From: an uncultured Mycoplasmatota bacterium
GTDB lineage: Bacteria; Bacillota_I; Bacilli_A; RF39; UBA660
Length of the DNA stretch: 64,000 bases
Assembly (NCBI GenBank): GCA_900552495.1
Contig: URZY01000001.1
Span: 62,001-126,000 of the forward strand
Direction: 5' to 3'
Position numbers and translations under genes: made by a program. The notes under the pieces were generated by a model, which had not been told where the DNA came from, searched no databases, and saw only the letters and a list, made by a program, of their open reading frames with translations. Shown here piece by piece: positions 43,265 through 51,151 of this stretch (position 1 is its first letter; each line of letters opens with the position of its first letter).

Positions 43265-43557
43265 TGGAGGATGTAGTTTATTTTAATGAGTTATATGATT
43301 TGTATGGAGATTTATTAACTGCTAAGCAAAAGTTATATTTTGAAGATTATTATTTTAATAACTTGAGTTTCTCAGAGATGTCTGAAAATTACGATGTTAG
43401 TAGAAATGCAATTTTTAAGCAAATTCATATTGTTACTGACAAATTAAAAGAATATGAAAGTATTTTGAAACTTTATGAGAAAAGGAATACTTTGTTAGCA
43501 CTATCAAGTAAAATAAAGGATGAAAATGTTAGAGAACAATTGGAAGAATTATTGTAG
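43264..43557 (+). CDS. ylxM: YlxM (UPF0122) SRP-associated protein
   Basis: 97 aa helix-turn-helix protein. YFNELYDLYGDLLTAKQKLYFEDYYFNNLSFSEMSENYDVSRNAIFKQI is the family signature; YlxM binds RNA and modulates the SRP GTPases in streptococci. The ATG at 43264 overlaps the previous stop by one base and follows GAGGTGATT. It is usually directly upstream of ffh; here an 855-codon ATPase gene intervenes. A terminator follows. Confidence 0.93.
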   Translation: MEDVVYFNELYDLYGDLLTAKQKLYFEDYYFNNLSFSEMSENYDVSRNAIFKQIHIVTDKLKEYESILKLYEKRNTLLALSSKIKDENVREQLEELL

Positions 43558-43558
43558 G

Positions 43559-43586
43559 TAAGTTGTGAACTAACTTATCTTTTTTC
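43559..43586 (+). terminator. Intrinsic terminator after ylxM
   Basis: TAAGTT/AACTTA with a 7-nt loop and a T-rich tail. Confidence 0.65.
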
Positions 43587-43621
43587 TTGTAAAAATTAAT
43601 GAGAGAATGTATAATTTATAA

Positions 43622-43634
43622 TATATGATAGGGT
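43622..43634 (+). promoter_or_regulatory. Shared upstream motif TATATGATAGGGT (copy 1)
   Basis: 13 nt identical to 62426-62438, with 32 nt between its end and the start codon here and 33 nt there. GAATAAAA follows in both. It may be a -10 region plus early leader of a common regulon. Confidence 0.45.
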
Positions 43635-43666
43635 GAGAAGAATAAAAACTGAAATGGGGTAATGCT

Positions 43667-46234
43667 ATGTTTGATAAAATAACATTTATTAGTGATGAGG
43701 GTGCGACAATCAGATTGAAAGATAGTGAAAATCTTACAATGAATTTAATGAATTTGCATTTGGTTTTTGAAGACGAAACAAAAAAGATATTAGGGGAAGT
43801 TAATGATGTTAATGGTGATACTGTAAATGCTAGTTTTTTAGGGGAAATTGTTGGAAATAGATTTTTAGGTGGTACCATTAGAAAACCACGCTTGGATGCT
43901 AAAATTCGTGTTATTAATAATGATGAGATTCAATTAATTACAGGACGGGATGAAAGAGGATTTATGAAATTGGGAAATACCCCTTTTTATGAAGGATCCT
44001 CAGTATTTTTGGATGTTAATAATTTTTTTAGTAGTCATTTTGCAATTTTTGGTAATAGTGGTTCTGGTAAATCATGTGGTATTTCAAGATTATTCCAAAA
44101 TATGTTTAGAGATGAGAGACTTAATCCATGTAATGCTAATATTATTATGTTAGATTCATCTGGTGAATATTATAATGCCTTTAGCAATTTAAATAGTATA
44201 AATCAAAATTTTCACTATCGATTCATTAGTACTAATGAGAATGCTCCAGGAAGTGATAGTTTAAGAATTCCTATTTATTTATTGAATGTTGATGATTTAG
44301 CCTTATTATTACAAGTAACTACTCATTCACAATTGCCAATTGTTGAAAGAATGAGAAAATTAGCATTAGTTTTTTCTCAAAAGGATATGGATGCTAATAA
44401 TTATAAAAATCATTTGATTGCAAAAGCAATAATGACTATTCTATATACAAATGAGACTGCACCAAATAAAAGAAATGAAGTTTTTTCAATTTTAGCTAGT
44501 TGTTCTACCCCCCAATTTAATTTGGAAGCAGTTGTACAAGGAATTGGTTATACGAGAAAGTTTCGAGAGTGCTTTTTAATTGATAATAGTGGTAATTTTT
44601 CTGAAAGTGTTTTACTTACAGAATATGTTTCTTCATTTATTGATGATGAACTTGATTCTTATGAGCCAGCAGATGGGGCTTTTTATACATTAGATACGTT
44701 GGAAAAGGCTCTTAATTTTACATTGATTAGTGAAGGTTGGTTAAGAAATAAAAATACTTATGGTGATGCTGTTACGTTAAAAGTTCGTTTGCATTCATTA
44801 ATTGTTAGTAACAATGCTTCGTTTTTTGATGTTCGGGAATATTTAACGGTTGAACAATATTTAAAGTCTTTAGTTAATAAGGATGGACGAAAGTACCAGT
44901 TTGTTAATATTAATTTGGATGATGTTGATGATAGTTTTGCTAAGGTAATTACGAAGATTTTTTCGAGATTAATATTTGATCATTCCAAAGCGTTAGTTCA
45001 AAGAGCTAGTGATCCTTTTCATATTATTGTTGAAGAAGCACATCGTTATATTCAAAATGATACGGATAGATTTTTGCTTGGATATAACATTTTTGAGAGG
45101 ATTGCTAAAGAAGGACGTAAATATGGTGTTATTCTTGGTATTATTACACAAAGACCGGTAGAACTTTCAGATACTGTAATTTCTCAGTGTTCTAACTTTT
45201 TAATTTTTAAAATGAACCATCCTGTTGATCTTGAGTATATTAGAAAAATGGTTCCAAATATTAGTGATGAAATTGTGGAAAAACAAAAGAATTTACAGGC
45301 TGGAACTTGTTTAGGTTTTGGAAGCGCTTTTAGAATTCCGATGATTGTTAGAATGGATATGCCGGATCCTGCACCTTGGAGTGGAAACTGTGATGTTGTT
45401 TCTTATTGGGGAGGAGGTTCAGCTGTTACTACTAAGCCTGCTACTAATGTTGAGTCAGTAACGACTACTAGTAATGGGGCGATTCCAGAAATTGCGACAA
45501 GTCCATCGACGACTACTAATGTGGTAGGAATTTTGGAGCCAGTGGCACCTAGCGATGTTACAAATGCTAAAGAGACTAGTTTGGTTACTTTAGCTGATGG
45601 TAACTCGGTTTCAACGCATGGTAATGGTCAGTTTGGGTTGTTAAGTGATGATGGGACAAATGCGGCTGGTGAGAAACGTGTAGAAGAAGATTTGGATGGT
45701 GTGCCAATTGTAACATCTAATCCAATGCCACCGGTTAGTTCATTTGTGGATCCTAGTGTTTCGGCTATGGAAGTTGCGCCTTCAAATGGTGGTAGTCAAA
45801 CACTAGTTAATTTCTTAGGTGGAGAGACTTTTAAAACACAAAATATGACAGTTAATACTGTTGCTGAAGAAAAACCACAGGCTGTAGAGCCGGCACCAAC
45901 ATTGGTTTCGTTTAATAGTGCTAGTAATGTTACTATGGATAATTCTAATACTTTAACTCAGGTACCAGGACAAATGCTAAATACTAATTCCCCTGTTAGC
46001 GCGCTTGATGTTAATAATGTTTCACCAGGCGATGAAAATCAAAAAGATACATTTGGTAAACCTGATGTTACAAATATAAATAATTTTAGTCCAATAAATC
46101 CTAATATGGCATTAGTAAATGCTGTTGCTTCACAAACAGAAGGTTTTACTACTAATATACCAAGTAATATGAATTTAGCTAGTGATGGAGATAGTGGAGT
46201 AGCAACGGGAACAGAAATGGTAAAATTTGTATAA
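43667..46234 (+). CDS. HerA-like (DUF87) ATPase with long disordered tail
   Basis: 855 aa. The first 95 residues look like a HAS-barrel. The FtsK/HerA ATPase core has Walker A GNSGSGKS (129-136), IIMLDSSGEYY near 160, Walker B HIIVEEAH (452-459) and ITQRPVELS (493-501). HerA hexamers translocate DNA, often with NurA or another nuclease; no partner is adjacent here. From about residue 583 to the end the protein is a Thr/Ser/Asn/Val/Pro-rich low-complexity tail with recurring TLVNFLGG/TLVSFNSA/EMVKFV pieces. The placement between ylxM and ffh is unusual. It has its own leader motif. Confidence 0.85.
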   Translation: MFDKITFISDEGATIRLKDSENLTMNLMNLHLVFEDETKKILGEVNDVNGDTVNASFLGEIVGNRFLGGTIRKPRLDAKIRVINNDEIQLITGRDERGFMKLGNTPFYEGSSVFLDVNNFFSSHFAIFGNSGSGKSCGISRLFQNMFRDERLNPCNANIIMLDSSGEYYNAFSNLNSINQNFHYRFISTNENAPGSDSLRIPIYLLNVDDLALLLQVTTHSQLPIVERMRKLALVFSQKDMDANNYKNHLIAKAIMTILYTNETAPNKRNEVFSILASCSTPQFNLEAVVQGIGYTRKFRECFLIDNSGNFSESVLLTEYVSSFIDDELDSYEPADGAFYTLDTLEKALNFTLISEGWLRNKNTYGDAVTLKVRLHSLIVSNNASFFDVREYLTVEQYLKSLVNKDGRKYQFVNINLDDVDDSFAKVITKIFSRLIFDHSKALVQRASDPFHIIVEEAHRYIQNDTDRFLLGYNIFERIAKEGRKYGVILGIITQRPVELSDTVISQCSNFLIFKMNHPVDLEYIRKMVPNISDEIVEKQKNLQAGTCLGFGSAFRIPMIVRMDMPDPAPWSGNCDVVSYWGGGSAVTTKPATNVESVTTTSNGAIPEIATSPSTTTNVVGILEPVAPSDVTNAKETSLVTLADGNSVSTHGNGQFGLLSDDGTNAAGEKRVEEDLDGVPIVTSNPMPPVSSFVDPSVSAMEVAPSNGGSQTLVNFLGGETFKTQNMTVNTVAEEKPQAVEPAPTLVSFNSASNVTMDNSNTLTQVPGQMLNTNSPVSALDVNNVSPGDENQKDTFGKPDVTNINNFSPINPNMALVNAVASQTEGFTTNIPSNMNLASDGDSGVATGTEMVKFV

Positions 46235-46245
46235 TATAGAGATAG

Positions 46246-46280
46246 AAAATAGTATAGAGATATACTATTTTTTGTTTTTT
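46246..46280 (+). terminator. Terminator after the HerA-like gene
   Basis: AAAATAGTATA/TATACTATTTT, loop GAGA, T-rich tail. Confidence 0.85.
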
Positions 46281-46300
46281 AGGTTTTTTTTTGCTATAAT
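46272..46300 (+). promoter_or_regulatory. Promoter of ffh
   Basis: TTGTTT (46272-46277), a 17-nt spacer and TATAAT (46295-46300), 17 nt before the start codon. The -35 lies in the tail of the preceding terminator. Confidence 0.7.
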
Positions 46301-46317
46301 AAATTTAGGTGATATAT

Positions 46318-47625
46318 ATGTTTGAAAGTTTAGGCGAAAGATTACAAAATGCATTACATAAAATTAAGGGATATGGAAAAATTACAGAAGATAATATTTC
46401 TTTGATGATGCGAGAGATTAGATTAGCTTTGCTGGAAGCAGATGTTAATTATAAAGTAGTCAAGGAGTTTACAAATACGGTAAAGGAAAAAGCTTTAGGT
46501 GAAGAAGTTATTAGTAGTATTAATCCTGGAGATTTATTCGTTAAAATTGTAAAAGATGAGTTATGCGAATTGTTGGGGGGAGAAAATGCACCACTTAATA
46601 CCAATGGTAATCCAGCTATTTTGATGTTAGTTGGTTTACAAGGTTCTGGTAAAACAACTACAATTGGAAAGTTAGCAAATTTTTTGCGAAAAAAGCACAG
46701 TAAAAAGCCTCTATTAGTTGCTTGTGATGTTTATAGACCAGCAGCTATCGATCAGTTAAAACAGCTTGGTAAGCAATTAAATATTGAAGTGTATGATGAA
46801 GGTAAAAATGATCCGGTAAAAATTGCGACTAATGCTTTGAATTATGCAAAAGAAAATGGTTATGATTATGTACTTGTTGATACTGCAGGTAGACTACATA
46901 TTGATGAAGAATTGATGGATGAATTGGATTGTATTAAGAATAATATTAATCCGCAGGAAATATTATTAGTTATAGATTCAATGATGGGACAAGATGCTAT
47001 TAATGTAATTACTGGCTTTAATGATAAATTACCACTCACAGGTGTTATTTTAACTAAATTAGATGGTGATACCCGTGGCGGAGTAGCATTGTCTGTTAGA
47101 CATTTGACTAATGTACCAATAAAGTTTATGGGTACTTCAGAAAAATTGGATGGGTTGGAACTTTTTGATCCAGAGCGTATGGCCGGTAGAATTTTAGGAA
47201 TGGGAGATATTATTTCTCTTGTTGAAAAAGCTACCGAAGTGATTGATGAGAAGGAAGCTGAGAAAGCAGCAAAGAAAATGCAGCAAGGTAAATTTGATTT
47301 AGAAGACTTTTTATCAACGATGAAACAAGTGAAAAAACTTGGTCCTTTAGAAAAACTTATAAAAATGATTCCTGGAGCGCAGAAGATGGGACTTACTAAT
47401 ATAGAAATTGATCCAAAGCAAATGGCTCATGTTGAAGCAATTGTCTTGTCGATGACGCCAAAGGAAAGAAGAAATCCTGATATTATTAAAGCAAGTCGTA
47501 AAACAAGAATTGCGGCGGGAAGTGGTAGATCTGTTCAAGAAGTAAATAGATTACTTCAGCAATTTGATCAAATGAAAAAAATGATGAAACAAATATCAAA
47601 TGGTAATATGAAGTTACCGTTTTAG
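46318..47625 (+). CDS. ffh: Signal recognition particle protein Ffh
   Basis: 435 aa. Ffh binds signal peptides and 4.5S/6S-type SRP RNA and hands nascent chains to FtsY. The N domain is MFESLGERLQNALHKIKGYG. GTPase motifs are GLQGSGKTT (106-114), DVYRPAAIDQL, DTAGRLH and TKLDGDTRGG. The C-terminal M domain is Met-rich and includes FDQMKKMMKQISNGNMK; SGRSVQEVNRLLQQF is the RNA-binding helix. The ATG at 46318 with AGGTGAT is chosen. rpsP, the usual next gene, is not present. Confidence 0.98.
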   Translation: MFESLGERLQNALHKIKGYGKITEDNISLMMREIRLALLEADVNYKVVKEFTNTVKEKALGEEVISSINPGDLFVKIVKDELCELLGGENAPLNTNGNPAILMLVGLQGSGKTTTIGKLANFLRKKHSKKPLLVACDVYRPAAIDQLKQLGKQLNIEVYDEGKNDPVKIATNALNYAKENGYDYVLVDTAGRLHIDEELMDELDCIKNNINPQEILLVIDSMMGQDAINVITGFNDKLPLTGVILTKLDGDTRGGVALSVRHLTNVPIKFMGTSEKLDGLELFDPERMAGRILGMGDIISLVEKATEVIDEKEAEKAAKKMQQGKFDLEDFLSTMKQVKKLGPLEKLIKMIPGAQKMGLTNIEIDPKQMAHVEAIVLSMTPKERRNPDIIKASRKTRIAAGSGRSVQEVNRLLQQFDQMKKMMKQISNGNMKLPF

Positions 47626-47637
47626 GAGGATAAGAAT

Positions 47638-48183
47638 ATGAATATAAGTGAAGTTAAAAAAATGATTGAAGGGGCAAGTTATGAAGAGAAGATTCAGGTA
47701 TTAGAAAATATCTGTAGAAGAGTTGGAGACCGCTTAGAAAATGGTTATTTGGGAAGTAGTGTAGCTAATATTTCTTATGATGATTTTGGATATGTGGAAT
47801 TTCAATCAGAGAAAGTTGAAGAGGCGATAACAACACAGTCTAAGGGAACTGTTTTAGATAATTCGGTTATTATAATGCAAGTTCAACAAAGTACTACAAA
47901 TAAATTGCTAAATCTTTATTCATGGAAATTAGATGGGAGTAGTTATACGTATTTTGCATTTGATAGTAAAGCAGCCTTGGAACACGCTTATCAGGCTATA
48001 AAAAAGGCTAATAAGGTATTTTTGGCTGAAAATTTAGATAATGATTTACAGGAACTTGGAATTATGTATCGTGATATTATGAATGTGAAAGTTGCTGTTA
48101 AAGTAGGAGAGATGCCAATTCAAACCGAGATGACAACAGAAGATATGCAACAATCAGAATTATTAACTTCATTTAGTGTATAA
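47638..48183 (+). CDS. Protein of unknown function downstream of ffh
   Basis: 181 aa soluble protein, not recognised. It begins with a helical segment (ISEVKKMIEGASYEEKIQVLENICRRVGDRL), continues with beta-strand-like sequence (DNSVIIMQVQQSTTNKLLNLYSWKLDG) and ends with a Met/Glu/Gln-rich tail. TAGGAGGATAA lies 6 nt before the start, 12 nt after ffh, so it is in the ffh transcript. A strong terminator follows. No catalytic motif is visible. Confidence 0.6.
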   Translation: MNISEVKKMIEGASYEEKIQVLENICRRVGDRLENGYLGSSVANISYDDFGYVEFQSEKVEEAITTQSKGTVLDNSVIIMQVQQSTTNKLLNLYSWKLDGSSYTYFAFDSKAALEHAYQAIKKANKVFLAENLDNDLQELGIMYRDIMNVKVAVKVGEMPIQTEMTTEDMQQSELLTSFSV

Positions 48184-48210
48184 GAATTACGGTTTAGTAA
48201 TTCTTTTTTT
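48182..48210 (+). terminator. Terminator closing the ffh operon
   Basis: AAGAATTAC/GTAATTCTT, 6-nt loop, seven T residues. It overlaps the stop codon. Confidence 0.9.
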
Positions 48211-48287
48211 GTTAAAAATTATTATTAAAAAAGGTCTAAATTAAATAGGATATTTAATAAGTTTTTGTGTCTCAAATTTTTAAGAAA

Positions 48288-48296
48288 CATATTATA
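48288..48296 (+). promoter_or_regulatory. Mother-cell sigma (E/K)-like -10 of the coat gene
   Basis: CATATTATA matches the sigma-K -10 pattern CATANNNTA, 16 nt before the start codon. The -35 region is weak, so this rests mostly on the -10 and on the gene's nature. Confidence 0.4.
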
Positions 48297-48312
48297 AGGT
48301 AGGAGGTATATT

Positions 48313-48540
48313 ATGTTTGATCAAGGTATGAATCAAAATTTTGGTTTTGATAATCAAGTTGTTGGAAACAACAATACAATTGAAAATGATATGAATGTTG
48401 ATGTTACAATGATGGGAATGAATAATATGATGCAGGATAATATGAATGGTTATAATGCTCCAATTAATGAAGGTGTTCAACAAAGAGTGGTAAACAGAAC
48501 TTTTGTTCATGAGGTTCCACAAGTGAGTCCTTTTATGTAA
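48313..48540 (+). pseudogene. 5' segment of a split CotD-like spore coat gene
   Basis: The frame gives 75 aa: an Asn/Met-rich N-terminus, then QRVVNRTFVHEVPQVSP and an abrupt FM-stop. CotD-like coat proteins continue after VPxxxP with xHTxxxNHxxxxH and an SN...CC end. That missing part is at 54993-55115. Joining at the shared GTCC (48527-48530 with 54991-54994) keeps the frame and gives a 112-aa protein. The last residues and stop (48531-48540) belong to the inserted element. A good AGGAGG site and a sigma-K-like -10 remain, so the gene looks interrupted and potentially restorable rather than decayed. Confidence 0.85.
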
Positions 48541-48543
48541 GAC
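48515..48543 (+). other. Left attachment junction (attL)
   Basis: GTCC core at 48527-48530. To the left is coat coding sequence (GTTCCACAAGTGA). To the right is TTTTATGTAAGAC from the element, whose TATGT mirrors ACATA at the other end. Confidence 0.7.
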
Positions 48544-48574
48544 TAGAGTAAGTGGAGTTAAATAAGTACGAGTT

Positions 48575-48603
48575 AAAGGCATTCGATAGGTGAATGTCTT
48601 TTT
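48575..48603 (+). terminator. Terminator just inside the element
   Basis: AAAGGCATTC/GAATGTCTTT, ten pairs with one G-U, 7-nt loop, T tail. It stops transcription coming from the coat promoter. Confidence 0.85.
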
Positions 48604-48609
48604 GTGTGG

Positions 48610-48615
48610 TATAAT
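48610..48615 (+). promoter_or_regulatory. Extended -10 promoter of the cargo pair
   Basis: TGTGGTATAAT ends at 48615, 31 nt before the start codon. No convincing -35. Confidence 0.5.
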
Positions 48616-48645
48616 TTAATTAGTAAATCTCGTGGAGGTATAAAA

Positions 48646-49245
48646 ATGAAATTAGTGAAATTAAAATGTCAAGGTTGTGGAGCAATATTGAAGGTAAACG
48701 AAGAATTGAAAAAAGTTACTTGTAATTATTGTGGTACAGATTTTTTAGTAGATGACGAAGTTAAAAGAGTCGAAATAACAAAAAATATTAATCATCATAA
48801 GATTTATACTGATGAAGCAAAAATAAAAGAAAATGAAAGAAAGATAAAGGAATTAGAATATAAAGATAAAGGAAAAAAACGTGATAATATTGTGATTTTT
48901 GTTTGTTTTGGTATTATGATATTTATGGGTTTATTTTCTGTTGGTATGTCGTTTTATTATGATAAACAGAGTGAACCTGATAAGCATGAACTAAAAGTAC
49001 CTATGAGTGCAAAAAAATATAGGGGAGAAAACTATGAAGTTGTTGTTCAGCAATTAGAAGATGCTGGATTTGAAAATGTTGAATCAAAAGCAATAAAGGA
49101 TTTAGTTACTGGATGGATGACAAAAGATGGTGAGGTTGAAAGTGTTTCTATTGTTGGTGATACAGGATTTGAAGAAGGTGAAATATTTTCAAAAGATTCT
49201 GAGGTTGTTGTGACATATCATACTTTTAAGAAGGAGAAGAAATGA
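48646..49245 (+). CDS. Element cargo: zinc-ribbon, single-pass membrane protein with PASTA-like domain
   Basis: 199 aa. A zinc ribbon uses Cys8, Cys11, Cys26 and Cys29 (CQGC/CNYC). A charged helix, one membrane helix (about 84-104, IVIFVCFGIMIFMGLFSVGMSFYY) and an outer domain follow. In that domain YEVVVQQLEDAGFENVESK and EGEIFSKDSEVVVTYHT resemble a PASTA-type fold. The ATG at 48646 follows GGAGG. The stop overlaps the next start by 4 nt (ATGA), so the two products are made together. No known system recognised. Confidence 0.7.
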   Translation: MKLVKLKCQGCGAILKVNEELKKVTCNYCGTDFLVDDEVKRVEITKNINHHKIYTDEAKIKENERKIKELEYKDKGKKRDNIVIFVCFGIMIFMGLFSVGMSFYYDKQSEPDKHELKVPMSAKKYRGENYEVVVQQLEDAGFENVESKAIKDLVTGWMTKDGEVESVSIVGDTGFEEGEIFSKDSEVVVTYHTFKKEKK

Positions 49246-50534
49246 AATTAAAATTGGGAAACAAAAATAGTAAATCAATAATTGAAAATAATTTTGAAAA
49301 GAAAAAATTAATTGATAATAATAGCATACTTATTATAAAAAACTATTTGAATGAAGATATTATAAGGATTAACAATAGTGTTGCTGTTATTGAAAATAAG
49401 AATAATTACATTCAATTAGCGGAAGATGTTGTTCCAAGGGTTGATGCAATATTTAAATCAGTTCCAGAGATTGCAGAAGTAATTTCCAGTAAAGATGTAT
49501 ATGAAGTTATTTATGATAAAGGTTTAGGCACACTTCAAAAATCAGCAAAACATCCAGGTTATGTGCTTGGAAACATTGTTGATTCTTCAACTAATACAAA
49601 TTATAAAGGTTCTGCATTATTAAAACCTGTATCTGGAGTTCAACAAGCTGTCGGTTCAGTTTTTTCTGTGATGTCAGTTGCTACAGGTCAATATTATATG
49701 GATAAAATAGATAATAAACTTGAATCAATCTTTTCAGATGTAGAACAAATTAAGAGTTTTTTGAGTGATGATAAAAAAAGTAATTTAGAGAGTTATGAAC
49801 ATTATTTTCGCAATGTAATTAATAATTTGCAAGTATGCTATGATAATGAAAACTATAAAAGTGCTGTGTTAAACGAATTACAATCTATTCAAAATAATAT
49901 ATATAGTTCTATTCAACTTTATAAAAAACAAATAAATAAACATAAAGAAAAAGTTAATCAAAAAGATAAGGCAAAAGTTGTCGTTGAAAATATAAGCGAA
50001 TTATGCGAGTTGATTTCGTCATATAAATATTCTGTAACTTTATATATGTACTGTAAATTATTAGAAATTATTGTTTCTGAAATAAGTGATGAAATTTATT
50101 TAAATTCTATTATAGATGATTTAAATAATATTCAAAATGATCATAAAGTGAATTTTTCTGAATGGGAAGAAATATATAATAAATATATAAATTCTGCTAA
50201 AGCATATAAAGAAAGTGAGATATTAAATGTTGTATCACATTTTAAAGATAATAGTTTTATTTCAAATAATTTAATGCTTAATTTAGGAGTGAAATTAGTT
50301 GGGCATGGTGCTGATATTTGGTATAACAAGGATAAAGAAAAGAAGCAAAACGAAAAGAGTAAACAAATAGATTCAATAAAAATACTATTTAAAGATAATT
50401 CAGAAGAATTAAAAAAATATACAAAATATTTGTCTTATTATAGTAGTTTGTACAATAAACCACTTAAAGTTATTAAGGATAATAATCAAGTTTATATAGA
50501 ATTGTTAGAAGATAATAATAACAGCACAAAATAA
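49242..50534 (+). CDS. Element cargo: large helical protein of unknown function
   Basis: 430 aa, not recognised. After a mixed N-terminus comes a glycine/alanine-containing hydrophobic hairpin (LLKPVSGVQQAVGSVFSVMSVATGQYY, about 130-155), then long helices (KLESIFSDVEQIKSFLSDDKKSNLESYEHYFRNVI and more). This order, an internal hydrophobic hairpin between helical arms, resembles dynamin-like or pore-forming effectors, but there is no GTPase motif. It is translationally coupled to the zinc-ribbon gene and followed by a terminator. The pair looks like a sensor plus membrane-acting partner, which is inference only. Confidence 0.6.
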   Translation: MKLKLGNKNSKSIIENNFEKKKLIDNNSILIIKNYLNEDIIRINNSVAVIENKNNYIQLAEDVVPRVDAIFKSVPEIAEVISSKDVYEVIYDKGLGTLQKSAKHPGYVLGNIVDSSTNTNYKGSALLKPVSGVQQAVGSVFSVMSVATGQYYMDKIDNKLESIFSDVEQIKSFLSDDKKSNLESYEHYFRNVINNLQVCYDNENYKSAVLNELQSIQNNIYSSIQLYKKQINKHKEKVNQKDKAKVVVENISELCELISSYKYSVTLYMYCKLLEIIVSEISDEIYLNSIIDDLNNIQNDHKVNFSEWEEIYNKYINSAKAYKESEILNVVSHFKDNSFISNNLMLNLGVKLVGHGADIWYNKDKEKKQNEKSKQIDSIKILFKDNSEELKKYTKYLSYYSSLYNKPLKVIKDNNQVYIELLEDNNNSTK

Positions 50535-50609
50535 ACACAAAATTTCTACTAAATAAACCATGGATTCCAAATTATATATGTTAGAATGTGACTAAATAAG
50601 CTTATTTTG

Positions 50610-50641
50610 AAAGAAGAGTTAGCTATAACTTTTCTTTTTTT
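50610..50641 (+). terminator. Terminator of the cargo pair
   Basis: AAAGAAGAGTTA/TAACTTTTCTTT, 12 pairs with one G-U, loop GCTA, T run. Confidence 0.85.
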
Positions 50642-50878
50642 GTGTAATCTCGGTAAATGTGTTAATTTTTAAATCACCGGAATTTGTTAGAACCTATATA
50701 AATAAAGGGATAAATCGAGTTTTTACTTGATAATGGGATTGATTTTGCAAGTGCAAAATATGTTTGGTGTCATATAAAACATTGAAATTACTTGGTAATT
50801 TTAATGTTGCGGCACCACGCTCTTATCCTGATATAAAAATTACTATTAAAAATAGTGGTTTTTGGGATTGGTAATTTT

Positions 50879-50898
50879 AGACCTTATTGGTCTTTTTT
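50879..50898 (+). terminator. Small terminator before the recombinase operon
   Basis: AGACC/GGTCT with loop TTATT and six T residues. Confidence 0.65.
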
Positions 50899-50980
50899 AT
50901 TGGAATAAAGGAAGTGTAGTAATGAATAATCATAGTACTGAAGTCATAAGTTTTTTTATAGTAATGAGGATGATTTAATA

Positions 50981-51151
50981 ATGGGAGATTATAATATTAA
51001 TGTTATTTTTAGTGAGGATAATATTTCTTTAGAAGATATCTTTACTAAAGTATTATTAAAAGAACTCTTAATGATTTTGAAAAAGGAAAATAATATGATA
51101 GAGTCATCTTGTACTTATTTATCTCTAAATAAAGATGGAGGTAAGAATTGA
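50981..51151 (+). CDS. Small protein coupled to the recombinase (56 aa)
   Basis: Too short for routine calling but convincing in context: ATG at 50981 with GAGGATGA upstream, a stop that overlaps the recombinase start (TTGA), and a normal helical composition (DNISLEDIFTKVLLKELLMILKKE). Small genes directly before large serine recombinases are frequent on Bacillota elements, and some direct excision. Whether this one is a recombination directionality factor is speculation. Confidence 0.6.
   Translation: MGDYNINVIFSEDNISLEDIFTKVLLKELLMILKKENNMIESSCTYLSLNKDGGKN

Larger units (their letters stand above)
50535..50980 (+). other. Non-coding stretch of the element
   Basis: 446 nt with no full gene. 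Visible items: a terminator at 50610-50641; a palindrome TTTTGCA AG TGCAAAA at 50743-50758; an open frame fragment ending NSGFWDW (stop at 50872-50874) without a start, perhaps a gene remnant; hairpins at about 50835-50867 and 50879-50898, the second followed by T residues; and an 18-codon frame at 50922. No promoter with both elements was found. Confidence 0.5.
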
